Shown here in pieces: positions 32,290 through 42,421 of a DNA stretch of 64,000 bases (position 1 is its first letter; each line of letters begins with the position of its first letter). Location of the stretch: contig CM030834.1 of assembly GCA_018105865.1 (NCBI GenBank), forward strand, positions 9,781,219-9,845,218. Direction: 5' to 3'. The notes under the pieces are model-generated. The model made no database searches, was not told where the DNA came from, and worked only from the letters and a program-made list of their open reading frames with translations. The position numbers and the translations under genes were made by a program. The stretch is from Metaphire vulgaris. Its lineage: Eukaryota; Annelida; Clitellata; Crassiclitellata; Megascolecidae.

Positions 32290-32405
32290 GCATCACACCT
32301 CTGAGTGGCATCCTCTCGTGCAGTTTTCTTGCAGACTGTCTTCATTCTGGTCCATCGGTGTGGTGAATGAGAGAAGAACATGAACACGCCATTGCCAGTT
32401 TCAAC
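32290..32405 (-). repeat. inverted partner of the sequence flanking the gap
   Basis: The reverse complement of this stretch matches 33578-33613 and 33828-33899: GAGTGGCATCCTCTCGTGCA, CTTGCAGACTGTCTTCATTC, GTCCATCGGTG and GAACATGAACACGCCATTGC. At 33614 the match is split by a LINE end inserted in the other arm. Confidence 0.8.
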
Positions 32406-32486
32406 CCTAACCCTATATTATGCCTATATTTGCCTCGGTCTTGGTCTTGGTCTCGATGGTAGACAGACAGAAGGAGGGAGACAGAC

Positions 32487-32760
<274 letters not shown>

Positions 32761-32999
32761 ATTGAGAGAGGGATGGAGAGAGGGAGGAGAGCGAGCCAAG
32801 ACAGAGAGAGACAGACAACGAGAGACAGACATAGACAGATCTAGACAGGCCCGTACGAAATGGGGAGTGCAGGGTGCAGCTTCACCCCTAGAAAGTAGGG
32901 GTGGAAGACGAGGCTGGGGGTGCAGATCTGCACTTTTGGAATTTTCTACTAAAAAAATATATATATATTCTTCTTTTGAGGCGAATATTTTTCGCTTTA

Positions 33000-33345
33000 C
33001 CATCTTCGGACTATCCATATCCGCTATTGATCTCAAGCTGTTGTATCGGACTATTGATCTACGGACTATTTATCTATTATTCATCTACGCCTATTCATCT
33101 TCGGACTTTGGACTATTCATATCTGGACGATCATTTCCGACGATTCATCTCCGGACTATTCATCTCCGGACGTTTCATCTCGGACGTTTCATCTCCGGAC
33201 GATTCATCTCGGACTATTCATCTCCGGACTATTCATCTCCGGACGATTCATCTCCGGACGATTCATCTTCGGGCTATTCATCTCCGGACTATTCATCTCT
33301 GGTCTATTCATCTCTGGTCTATTCATCTCCGATAGCACACCCGGA
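33000..33345. repeat. minisatellite, 15-17-bp unit around CTCCGGACGATTCAT
   Basis: About twenty imperfect units of the form TCTCCGGACTATTCA or TCTCCGGACGATTCA, most regular from 33130 to 33335. Translation gives SSPDY/SSPDD runs, but there is no start, domain or splice evidence for a protein. Confidence 0.85.
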
Positions 33346-33613
33346 TCACGTTGCTGAGGTGCATATAAGTGAATATACATATATATCATTATAATATAAT
33401 ATACGCCGTACTAGTATCTTTGGGCTCACTGCATTTCGCTGGCGACCAAAACTGTGTGTGCATTAACATATATAATTATATATTAACATATATTAACGTA
33501 TATAAGCGACAGCCATTCACTAAACTTTTGCTGCTCAGCACGTCGCTGAGGATTTACCCCAGTTTCCTCACGTTCTTTGAAACTGGCAATGGCGTGTTCA
33601 TGTTCTTCTCTCA

Positions 33614-33833
33614 TTCACATTCTCATTGGAATAGCCTGCCATCGTCAACAACTATGGCAAAGACAATAGAAGCATTCAAACGAGAACTTAAAACTGATCT
33701 CTTTGTTCGTAGTTACCAGCACATTGATCGTTGTAGGATATACTGTTTGTTTTTAGTTGTAAGGTGTCCTAGTAGTACTTGTACGATATGCCACCATAAT
33801 CAGTTCATGATTATTATTATTATTATTCACCAC
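33614..33833 (+). mobile_element. 5'-truncated LINE 3' end with ATT tail
   Basis: Encodes HWNSLPSSTTMAKTIEAFKR, then ELKTDLFVRSYQHIDRC. The 3' UTR (GTAAGGTGTCCTAGTAG, ATGCCACCATAATCAGTTCATG) matches 15900-16060, followed by a short (ATT)n. The flanks TCATTCAC and TTATTCAC look like a target duplication, so it inserted into one arm of the inverted repeat. Confidence 0.75.
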
Positions 33834-33900
33834 CGATGGACCAGAATGAAGACAGTCTGCAAGAGAAAACTGCACGAGAGGATGCCACTCCAGAGTGTGA

Positions 33901-34000
33901 NNNNNNNNNNNNNNNNNNNNNNNNNNNNNNNNNNNNNNNNNNNNNNNNNNNNNNNNNNNNNNNNNNNNNNNNNNNNNNNNNNNNNNNNNNNNNNNNNNNN
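33901..34000. other. assembly gap (100 N)
   Basis: Exactly 100 N, the usual arbitrary gap size. It falls between the two duplicated blocks and just upstream of, or inside, an ITFG2-like exon. Confidence 0.99.
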
Positions 34001-34137
34001 TCTGTTATATCACCCTCTGGGATCAATAAGAGCCAGAAACCCTGGAGTCACAACGGAAGTAGTGAGTAACATCAGCCGACAAAAGAAGGGGAAAGATTCT
34101 CGGGCATCCAACTACTCGGCCATTTGTACTCTTGACG
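34001..34137 (+). CDS. ITFG2: ITFG2-like gene, first visible exon (cut by the gap)
   Basis: ITFG2 is a beta-propeller subunit of the KICSTOR complex, which holds GATOR1 at the lysosome and restrains mTORC1 when nutrients are low. Here the frame reads YHPLGSIRARNPGVTTEV, then ISRQKKGKD, then NYSAICTLDG. The exon ends with the first G of a Gly codon at 34137, followed by GTCATT (phase 1). The next exon supplies GG, giving [17 protein letters not shown], the signature order of this family. The start and earlier exons fall in or before the gap. The preceding 33.9 kb has no ITFG2 exon that I can see, which fits a contig break here. Five exons are recognised in total (34001-34137, 34515-34603, 34966-35083, 38112-38274, 38760-38851), all with compatible phases. 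Confidence 0.8.
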
Positions 34138-34320
34138 GTCATTATTCAGACTTTTTAGTTGTTTTTCTGTTTATGAAAGATTATATTTTAGGGCTTTGTT
34201 GTCTTTCCACTGATGATTTTGGACTGTTTAGCTTTGTTCAATCTGTCTTTTCACATGTTAAGCTCTCATATATTGTCTTATTCCTTGTTGCATTGTTCAG
34301 AATGTAATGAAGTCATATGA

Positions 34321-34445
34321 CAGCTGGCAGAGTGGGTTATGTGCTGGAGCGTCAGGCTGATGGAGCGGGTTCAAGCCCTGTTAGTGCCCCTAGTGACTTT
34401 CACACAGGCAGTAATGCCTCCTAAGCCACTTTAAATCATGCTAAG
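34321..34445 (+). mobile_element. tRNA-derived SINE in an ITFG2 intron
   Basis: GGCAGAGTGGGTTATGTGC (A box) and GCGGGTTCAAGCCCTG (B box), then CTCCTAAGCCACTTTAAATC. This is the best-preserved promoter among the four copies of the family. It lies in the 34138-34514 intron, in the gene's sense direction. Confidence 0.8.
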
Positions 34446-34514
34446 TTTAAGTTATCCTCATGTTCTCTGTAATTGGCATAGGCTGATTGGTATTCAGTGT
34501 GTGTGGTATTTCAG

Positions 34515-34603
34515 GGACACTGACTCTGGTTGATGATGACAAGATCTTGTGGTCGCTTTATGTCGATCACCAGTTATTTGCCCTTACGAAACTCGACATC
34601 ACC
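34515..34603 (+). CDS. ITFG2: ITFG2-like exon: [20 protein letters not shown]
   Basis: Acceptor TATTTCAG at 34507-34514. Frame: (G)[20 protein letters not shown], then FALTKLDIT. The [12 protein letters not shown] block is strongly typical of ITFG2. The donor is GTCAGT after 34603, phase 0. Confidence 0.85.
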
Positions 34604-34965
34604 GTCAGTTTTTTGCCAATGATTATCAGACTGTATTTTGTTCTTTTTAAAATTTTAATTACACGCGACCAAGAGTTTCTCATGCGACACCCATCATTCA
34701 TTAAATCTTGCCTAACAGAGTTTTTGCTGTGAATTAAGTTACATGCAATAAATTTGAAAGGAGGTTTTCAATTCAAAATTAAATTTCTGAATAACCATTG
34801 ACTGACAGAATCAGTGAAGTTAAATGAACATTTCTGAAACCTTTGAAGAATTATTGCTCAGAAACAAAAACAACATTGTTCATGGTCAGTGTGTTATTTC
34901 TTGTTATTCTGGTTGTTGGTGTCATTATTCTATCTATTGTTCTATTTTCTTAATTGTTTGTTCAG

Positions 34966-35083
34966 GGAGATGGAATGGAGGAGGTTGTTGCCTGTTCTTG
35001 GGATGGACAAACGTACATTGTTAATTTGTCAAAGGAAGTTGTGCGATTTCATTTTCGAGAGAACGTTGCTGCATTCTGTGTTG
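34966..35083 (+). CDS. ITFG2: ITFG2-like exon: [20 protein letters not shown]
   Basis: Acceptor GTTTGTTCAG, phase 0. Frame [20 protein letters not shown], then [19 protein letters not shown] plus one base (G), donor GTAAGG. This is an FG-GAP-like propeller blade, and ACxWDGQTYI is conserved in the family. A 3.0-kb intron (35084-38111) follows. Confidence 0.9.
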
Positions 35084-36299
35084 GTAAGGAAGCAGCCTAT
35101 TTGATGCTGAAACTGGTTCCAATTTAGAGGTGCAGTAATGGCTACATGGTTTCACCCACTGGTAATCCAGCAGTTTACGCGGTAAGCGATATTGAAATCT
35201 GTAATTTTGCGAAATATTAATGGGACGGAAAAGTTATGACGGTAGTACATGATGGCGAATCAGACTGGCCAATATTACATGATGCAGGTTTCAAAATACC
35301 CGTAAATACCGAGGGAATGGGGGACGATTAATCTACGCAATTCAATAATCATGCGTTCGGCGATTTTAGCAACTAACACTAACCATATAGCCTCGCCTTT
35401 CAGTTTCGAATTAAAGGCCATTAAATTGAACTGTTAGGCCAGGCAAGATTGGTTTTGAATCTTTTGATCACTCGACACCATTGTTAGTTACGCAGTTGGT
35501 AGAGACCATAAAGCCATTTGAGAACTTGAGGGTAATTGATAAACACACCAGGGAGAATCATCAGAGCCGGTTCAGCTTGTTGGGGAGCCTATAGATGTAC
35601 AGGACAACAAAAAGATAATATAATTTAGAGGTGGGGCGGATTGCAGAGCACTTTGCACAGCTTTGTAATTTAATGGTGCCCACTGCCAATGCCCAGTCTC
35701 CCCTGTGCTGTGCCTACCAGCCACCATCACTATTTACCTTAGTGCCTCTGACTCAATCACCATCGATTCGGAGGTGGATTAAAAAACTCCACTTAGCTTA
35801 GGCCTACTATATAAATTAAACATTTTATAAAGTTACAGAAAAATGGACAAGAAAGAGAGCCAATTCAATTTTCAATGTGTTTGCTCACTGCTGGCAGAAT
35901 GGCATTGGTAGTAAAACCGGGAATGTCCGTTATCTTTTGGTTAGTTTCAGTATACGTTGAAAAATGAATTGGCTGACATATGGTTATGATGTGCACTAAA
36001 GATATCAGGTTAGTAATAGTGTCCCAGTTTCATATATGATTATTGTAGGCCTATAGTTTTAGAAGAAACTTTTGAAAAACTTTTGAAAAGCTACTTCTCG
36101 TGTTGGGTACTAACAGGGCGCGATTTGTAGGGGAGGGATTCCTCCCCACTGCCCAACTGCATCCCCCTGCTGCATCTCCCCACAACTACATATCCCCACT
36201 GCTACATTTTCCAACAACTACGCCCCCAAAGCTCGACAAATCCCCTCCTCCCACTGCACCCAGGTCATAAAATGTCACACTGGGTACTAATAAATGAAT

Positions 36300-36515
36300 A
36301 GTTTATATAAAACACATGGACGGGGACGGGGACCAAATGCGGGTACAGGGACGGGATGGGTTCCGAAATGCGGGGACAGGAATGGGGATGGGGACAGAGA
36401 TTAGGGGATGGGGTGGGGATGGATTTTAAGTCAATGGGGGCCCAGGGGTGGGGATGGAGAAAAGCTTTGCGAGGGACGGGAGGGGATGGGGACAACAGTC
36501 AGTCCCCGTGCACAC
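36300..36515 (+). repeat. GGGGAT/GGGGAC-rich tract
   Basis: Repeated GGGGACGGGGAC and GGGGATGGGG units on the plus strand over about 200 bp, with many runs of four G. It could form G-quadruplexes in the ITFG2 sense transcript. Confidence 0.75.
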
Positions 36516-36522
36516 CTCTATT

Positions 36523-36590
36523 CCAATTAGAAGTTAAGCAGCACCGATCATGGCTTGGAACGTGGATGGGTGACTGTTATGGTGTCGAGT
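36523..36590 (+). ncRNA. 5S rRNA-like remnant (pseudogene or 5S-derived SINE)
   Basis: AATTAGAAGTTAAGCAGCAC and GTGGATGGGTGACTG at the right spacing match the internal control region of 5S rRNA (box A and box C areas). The outer thirds of a 5S gene are not recognisable, so it is not a working gene. Confidence 0.5.
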
Positions 36591-37744
36591 CATTCATCAT
36601 CCAGGAGGGGTGTAAGAAGGGGCATGCAGCATGTTCCTACGGGCAGCATTTTGAGGGGTTAAAAAATTTTCATGGGCAGAAAAAAATTGCTAGCGGAAGA
36701 GAAATAGCCTTCCATAGCATTGGCAAATACCGTATACGGAATTTATGTACAAGTCACGCTAGCGGCTGACCGACGTATTTTTGCTCGTCAGATTTTTTAG
36801 GCGATGAATACAATTTTTAAAAATTTGTCCACACTTCTGCCCTGGTGAATTTGATTGATTATGTAGGTTTAAAATTAAATGTTGAAAATTAAATTATTGT
36901 AATATGTTAACAAAGGTATATAAATGTAGTAATTTCATAAATATTACACTAATTAAAATTGCAAATTAAATATTATTGATCTTGGTTTACTATGAAGCAC
37001 ATTAAACATCATGGTTGATGTTGCTTGTATAATGTATATGAATGCCTATTGAAGGGTCAACATTTTTATAGAAAACTGTTAAAGTCATTTAAGTGGCTGT
37101 CAGACCCCTTTGCTGCATGACCCACGTTTGAAATTCAAAAATTTCGTGGCCCACCTGTTAAATAAGGCAGTGGCGTAGCTAGGGTTTCGGAAAAGAGAAG
37201 GACATTGATATTTTTGAGAAAATTGAATTAAAGTCTAATTCTTCGTGCTTTAAGGCTTTGGCACTGCCTGTCGACGCCACAGCTCACAAGTTGAGAACCA
37301 CCGATTGCACTTGTGAACAATCTGCTCCTGCTACTTTCATTATTAGTGCAGGAGAAATTAATGAGAGATTACATATGTTGCTTCAGACATCTTAAACATA
37401 TGAAAACTACTGTAATTGTTACAAATTCACAAATGAGATGAATCTTAGGGTATCAAAAGGAATTGTTGATTGATATGGCATACAGCAAATTTTAAAGTTA
37501 TAATTCTGTTTGAGTTTAATGCCCTGTCATGCTGTATTGTTGGTCATTAGTTATGGTATTTCTTTATTTCATATTTGCTGCAGCAAAACACAAGTAAAAA
37601 TGAGAACAAAATCAAGCAAAAATAATAATACAGTGGAAACAGAACTATATCTATTAACTACCAAAACAAAGATGGAAAATTTTGCACAGGCATATAACTT
37701 ACATATTTAGCAAAATTACACATATATTCAAATATCTCTTAAAC

Positions 37745-38044
37745 CAGAGGTGGCAGACTGGTGGCCCGCATGGCATCTTTCTAAATAAATTTTATTGTTC
37801 CGATCTATTCATACATGAACAAGATTTTTAGTTTCTATGCTTAATTTAGTTTAATAGTAAATGTAAACTGCTGTTTAATTGTACAGTAACTGTTACCAGT
37901 TACTACCGTTATGTGACTAGTGATTGTCACTACTGCTGAAAACACTAACAATGTCCAATGGGCAACAAAACCTGCAGCCCTCTGCATGCTGATCAATATG
38001 TTACTTATAATGGTCCCCTTGTAATAAAAGGTTGGCCGCCTCTG
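37745..38044. mobile_element. hAT-type MITE with perfect 8-bp target duplication
   Basis: CAGAGGTGGCAGACTGG...GGTTGGCCGCCTCTG, flanked by TCTTAAAC on both sides (37737-37744, 38045-38052). The interior resembles 5035-5376. It is intronic in ITFG2, 68 bp before the next exon. Confidence 0.9.
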
Positions 38045-38111
38045 TCTTAAACTATCAAGCACAAACTGATTGTATAAATTGTCCAGAAACTTATGGATTG
38101 CCTGTTTTTAG

Positions 38112-38274
38112 GTCTTTTCACCATTGAGAAGGCGTCACTGTGCCGTGTTTGTTCTATGCAACCTTCAATAATAAGATTGCTGTTTATTCGACATCAAGAT
38201 GTCAACGATTGGAACTAGCAATCTTATCTCAGCCATTGAACAGAAGAGAGACGAAAGGCTTACCAAGGCAACCA
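38112..38274 (+). CDS. ITFG2: ITFG2-like exon with two single-base frame breaks
   Basis: Acceptor CTGTTTTTAG, phase 1 (G+GT gives Gly). Three frames in sequence encode one continuous family-like protein: GLFTIEKAS up to about 38136, then PCLFYATFNNKIAVY from 38143, then DIKMSTIGTSNLISAIEQKR and DERLTKAT to 38274. Each change equals one missing base (around 38137-38142 and 38180-38186). The last codon is split (A, then CC in the next exon), donor GTAAGT. The protein is conserved across both breaks and the splice sites are good, so base errors in the assembly are likelier than decay. Confidence 0.75.
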
Positions 38275-38759
38275 GTAAGTACGGAACTTCTAAGTGCAAT
38301 TCAGTGGAAAGTTAGAGCACAGTTGTATTGACCATTGTATGCAGATCCAGGCGTTGTTTCAGAGACGGGTCTAATGGCATTACGACAATCCAATTCAATT
38401 AATTGTTCATTCACAGAAGTAGAAATTCTGATTTATTTTCTATAGTCACAGTGCTGCACAAGTCTATTCTTTATTTAGTTAAAACACAATTATTTAGTTT
38501 TTATTCTTAATGTAAGGATTCTGTTAAGTGCATTTGCCGAGGGATGCACTTTTACTGCATACTGCAGCATTATATAATCAGGGGCCCTTGGGAACATCTT
38601 AAATACTAGTGTCAAGTGACCTACTTTTGATGCAAGTATATGTTTTGTTTGAGTTTCAGATGTAAAATTTAATGAATCTGTTTATAATACAGAATATGGA
38701 AAGCTTAATTGTAGATAAGTTGGATAATTAATATGTGTGGATAAATGTTTTATTTGCAG

Positions 38760-38851
38760 CCTCTTTCAGCTCTGATGCATTACAGAAGCTGTATTACTGG
38801 TGTTTGTATGGAGTTAAATCAACACCATTCACAAGCAAATTGCCTGTGTGA
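38760..38851 (+). CDS. ITFG2: ITFG2-like last exon
   Basis: Acceptor TTTATTTGCAG. The split codon completes as ACC (Thr), then SFSSDALQKLYYWCLYGVKS and TPFTSKLPV, stop TGA at 38849-38851. Human ITFG2 ends with a longer tail, so the C-terminus is shorter here. Phase agreement with the previous exon supports the assignment. Confidence 0.65.
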
Positions 38852-38934
38852 TTTAGATTTCTTTATGAACAGATATCAAAACATCTCAAGCTAATTTTGG
38901 GATTGCTTTTGTAATAATTGATGCTGATTAAAGT

Positions 38935-38940
38935 AATAAA
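38935..38940 (+). terminator. polyadenylation signal of ITFG2
   Basis: AATAAA 84 bases after the stop codon. A second AATAAA-like site lies near 39023. Confidence 0.55.
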
Positions 38941-39241
38941 ATCATTTTGGTGGATCCAGATTCGGAGGCATTACCCTAAACAAATTTAAGACTTTGCCAA
39001 CCTTCTTCCTGCCTCTTAAGAGAATAAAGAAGTAGCCAAGATCCTCAAAATGTTCAGATTGTAAAATTACTTCATTTCTTGAAATTCTGATATCCATGTT
39101 TTGGTTATTGACAGAACATAGGCTTAACCGTCTACAGACTTTGTTGTGTCTGAGTAAAAGTTCTTTTCTTCAAATTTCTGATGTTAATAAGTCAGAAACA
39201 CAGAGATGTGTGCAAAACATTGACGTAATCACAGGGGACAT

Positions 39242-39502
39242 CAGTGGCGTGGCGTGACTTTTGGTGGCCCGGGGGGCATCTTTGTCATGGGGGCCCCCAG
39301 AGTCTCTAGCTGACGAGCAAAAAAAACGTCGTCACCTATTTCATCCTGACGAGCAAAAAAAAAGGTCGTCAGCACATCATTTCTAGGGTTAGGGTTAAGA
39401 AGTTAGGGTTAACCTAACCTAACCTAACAGACCCCTCTTCAGGGCCCCCAGCCAGGGCCCGGGGCTGTCAACAAAGTGCCCCGCCCCCACGTTACGCCAC
39501 TG
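39242..39502. mobile_element. hAT-type MITE with telomere-like internal repeats
   Basis: CAGTGGCGTGGCGTGAC...GTTACGCCACTG, with GGGACAT on both sides (7 bp visible, one base ambiguous). The interior holds two GACGAGCAAAAAAAA motifs (39313, 39346), then TAGGGTTAGGGTTAAG and AACCTAACCTAACCTAAC. Confidence 0.75.
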
Positions 39503-39546
39503 GGGACATAACCCCCTCATTCAGGCCGGGAGCAGTGGCGGCTCCA

Positions 39547-39806
39547 CAGTGCCAGATTACCCATTAGGCAGAGTAGGCCTATGGGCCCCGCGACTTTTAG
39601 GGGCCCCACAAGACAGTGACGAAAGATGTGTTTTACTTACTTATTCTTAAGGATAGAGCTATACGAAAGACACGTGACGACGCTGACGTTATACAATTAT
39701 ACAATAAATGTTTACACTTCATTGGCGTTCTAGTAGTCATTAGGGGCCTGGCCTGGGGCTAAAAAGTTTGACTGCGTATGGGCCTCCACTGTGTAATCCG
39801 GCACTG
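39547..39806. mobile_element. hAT-type MITE (CAGTGCCGGATTAC family), nested
   Basis: CAGTGCCAGATTACCC...TGTAATCCGGCACTG, flanked by perfect CGGCTCCA copies (39539-39546, 39807-39814). It lies in the first 14 bp of the outer MITE and splits its terminal inverted repeat. Confidence 0.9.
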
Positions 39807-39889
39807 CGGCTCCAGGATTTGGAAAGTGGGGGTCGTTGGGGTGGCAATTTCTAATCATGGCGGCCAACCATTTGTTAATAGGTATGTAC

Positions 39890-40114
39890 CATAGGCGCGC
39901 GCAGAAATTTTTTTTCCAGGAGGGCAAAACATAATGGTCATGGCTATGCCACATAAATTTTTCAAGAGGGGCAAAACACATCTTAACACAATGGTCACAG
40001 TTAATATTTTACGGTTAATATTTTAGCAAGGGTTTCAAATTTCAATGGGAAATATTGGCAATGTTATTTTCTAGGAGGGCAAGTGCCCCTCTTGCTAATG
40101 TGCAGGCACCCATG
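39890..40114. mobile_element. MITE (CATAGGCGCGCGCAG family), nested
   Basis: CATAGGCGCGCGCAGAAA...TGCAGGCACCCATG has imperfect inverted ends. GTATGTAC flanks it on both sides (39882-39889, 40115-40122). It contains GAGGGGCAAAACA and GAGGGCAAAACATAATGGTCA repeats. Confidence 0.8.
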
Positions 40115-40284
40115 GTATGTACACTAGTAGTAAGTATAGGATCCCAATAAGGGCAGCTGGGGCCAAGCATTCAGTAGTGGCAAGGGTCCCGTGTGGAGCC
40201 ACCACTGGTTGGGAGCGATTGTGGGATTTGCGCAAAACCGTTGAGTAGCTTGGGGGTAGCCCAGGTAGGTAGTATGAGACAGAG

Positions 40285-40472
40285 CAGTGGCGGCTCTAGG
40301 ATTTGGCAAGGGGGGCCGTTGGGGTGGCAACTTTTAATCATAGGGGGGCCAACCATTTGATGTTTAATGTATGTAGCATTAAGTATAGGGTCCCAACTGG
40401 GGGTGGCACTGGGGGGCAGGCACTCATTAGGGGGGCACGGGCCCCCTGGCCCCCCCGGTGGAGCCGCCACTG
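40285..40472. mobile_element. hAT-type MITE with perfect 8-bp target duplication
   Basis: CAGTGGCGGCTCTAGG...GGTGGAGCCGCCACTG, flanked by AGACAGAG twice (40277-40284, 40473-40480). Nearly the same sequence as 11278-11460. Confidence 0.95.
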
Positions 40473-40598
40473 AGACAGAGGAGAAAATGCATGAAAGCTG
40501 AAAGCGCTGAGAGGGCGTCATTTCTTTTCTCGTCAAGACTATTTTCAACAGAACGTAAATTAAATGTCAATGTGCCCCCTTTCCCAGTGTTTTATACA

Positions 40599-40998
40599 GG
40601 GGCTGTCCATTAATTACGTCAACAATTTAGGGGGGTTTGTAAAATTTGGACAGTTGTTGACAGGGGGGTCAAGAGAAGTTGACGTCAACAATTTCACTTT
40701 TTTAAATAATCAAAAAATAGGAAATTTCATAGAATACTACTTATTACAATGGAAAAAAGCATTAGAAAAAAGGTAATCACCACCACATTTTGACACTCGA
40801 TGAGGAAAAAGGGAAAATGATCATCACCACAAAAATAATAACCTTGTTATTGGGACCTGTCGTTGATCTTGGGGTGGGAGGTCAAGAGCTAGTTGTAGAC
40901 GTAATTATGGGGGGTTAAGTGGAAGTTGACAGTTGTTGACAAGGGGGAGGGGGTCAAAAATTGCCCAAAAATTGCTGACATAATTAATGGACAGCCCC
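40599..40998. mobile_element. TIR element (GGGGCTGTCCATTAATTACGTCA), 400 bp
   Basis: Ends GGGGCTGTCCATTAATTACG and AATTAATGGACAGCCCC, with ACA on both sides as a possible 3-bp duplication. The interior is itself partly inverted (TTGACAGGGGGGTCAAGAG, GACAGTTGTTGACAAGGGGG). The superfamily is not certain. Confidence 0.7.
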
Positions 40999-42005
40999 AC
41001 AGGCCTGTTAGGAGGGGATATTTTCCCCAAAAAACCTCGAAATCCCCTCCCCAAATCCCAGCACTTACACAAATTTTGCATTGAACTGTGTCTTTCCCCT
41101 CCAACCAAGTCGATTTTCTCCCGAAAGCCTCAATCCCCCCTAAAGGCCTAGAGTCTGGAATCCCTGAATAAGACACGTACTGCCCTTTCCTAGAATCCTA
41201 GCCATGCCACTGCAGGTGCAAAAGGAGCATATATGATTATATCGAGACCGTGCAATTGCACAGTGTTTTTAACATGTAGGCATAAACTACGGGGGCCGCG
41301 GCTCCCGCAGTCGTTTTCCTGGCTCCCGCAGTAATTATGGCGGTCCGCCTTTCATAAAAAGAGTTAGCAGCGATCCACGAGCGTAGAAATTGTTGTGCAT
41401 CGCCATCGTACCTGACTGTCTGCACTTTTCATCCGATATTAGAAACTTTATTCAACTACCATTATGGCTGATTTGTGGGTAGCCGGGCAGAATAAACTAA
41501 AATCGGGAAGTGCGAAAATTAGTTTTCATCCGGAATTTTAAAAGTTTTCCATCGCCCCCCTAGTAATTTTTCCTTAAAACACGCCTTGCCGTCTTGGCTT
41601 AATGTTTGTGCTTACGTTCATATTCATTTACTTGTAGGCCTATTTTTTAAACTGATTTTGGTTCAATTTTGTCGGGTATTTTTATTGTCTTCAGTATACT
41701 GTTATAATATCGAGCACGTTAGCCTATGTATCTAGTTATCTACTGTAGTATGAAACTGCTGTAAGTGTATGCCATACAGAATTGATTGCCTTTCCGAATT
41801 CATGAGCAGTGAGGTTTTTGGGACCTTGTCAATCAGCAGCTATGACTGAACCCTATCTTCACCAGGCAATTGTTAAAGGTTGGTAGCCAAGATAAACAAC
41901 GGAATGCTGACGCTGTGCGTGTATAGACTTCTTTAGCGCCTTCAAAAGCGCTCTGGTGCAAGAGGCAAATGCAGTCCGCATACAAGCAAGAACAATCCAG
42001 AAGAT

Positions 42006-42421
42006 AAGGGTTCGTCCATAAAGTACTACGCTATTTTTGACCCCTCCTCTGTCACAAATCTCGGATCCTCCCCCAAAGTACGTCACAGCTGGTCTCATAT
42101 CCCTAAAGACGTTGTCTATAAATTACGTCAAGTAGGTTTTCTATTTAATATAGTCGAGTTTCTCGTTCAATTTCTGCAGCAAAACAGATATTCCACTTCC
42201 GACAATGATATAGCGAATAACTGAGACCGCAAATTTTATGTAGTCCTATCTCAGGCAAAAGGCGTTAATGAGCATTTAAAAACGAATTTTACTAAACCTA
42301 TCAGATATATTTAAGGTTTTATTTATACTGCAAGTGTGACGTCACGCTGATCCTTACCCCTCCTTTTCTTACAAACATTTTCTTAGACCCCTCGAGCGTG
42401 ACGTACTTTATGGACGGCCCT
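42006..42421. mobile_element. TIR element (AGGGCCGTCCATAAAGTAC family)
   Basis: Left AGGGTTCGTCCATAAAGTAC and right GTACTTTATGGACGGCCCT are inverted repeats (17 of 19). GACCCCTCC/GACGTACTTT-type subterminal sequence appears at both ends. No clear target duplication. Confidence 0.7.

Larger units (their letters stand above)
35084..38111 (+). other. ITFG2 intron
   Basis: Contains a G-rich tract (36300-36500), a 5S rRNA-like remnant (36523-36590), a reverse TTGCTCGTCAG motif (36783), a CAGTGGCGTAGCTAGG MITE start (37170) and a complete MITE (37745-38044). No exon was recognised inside, and phases of the flanking exons match without one. Confidence 0.7.
39533..40207. mobile_element. hAT-type MITE carrying two further insertions
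   Basis: The outer element has CAGTGGCGGCTCCA at the left and TGTGGAGCCACCACTG at the right, and imperfect flanks (GCCGGGAG, GTTGGGAG). Inside are the elements at 39547-39806 and 39890-40114. Between them the usual interior (ATTTGGAAAGTGGGG, AATCATGGCGGCCAACCATT) is intact. Confidence 0.75.

Noticed and set aside
33369..34307. A 312-codon frame that crosses the N gap
   Set aside because: It joins a LINE end, a triplet repeat and unknown bases to the ITFG2 exon and its intron. Only 34001-34137 is supported as coding.
36523..36590. Functional 5S rRNA gene
   Set aside because: Only the internal region is recognisable; the 5' and 3' thirds do not match.
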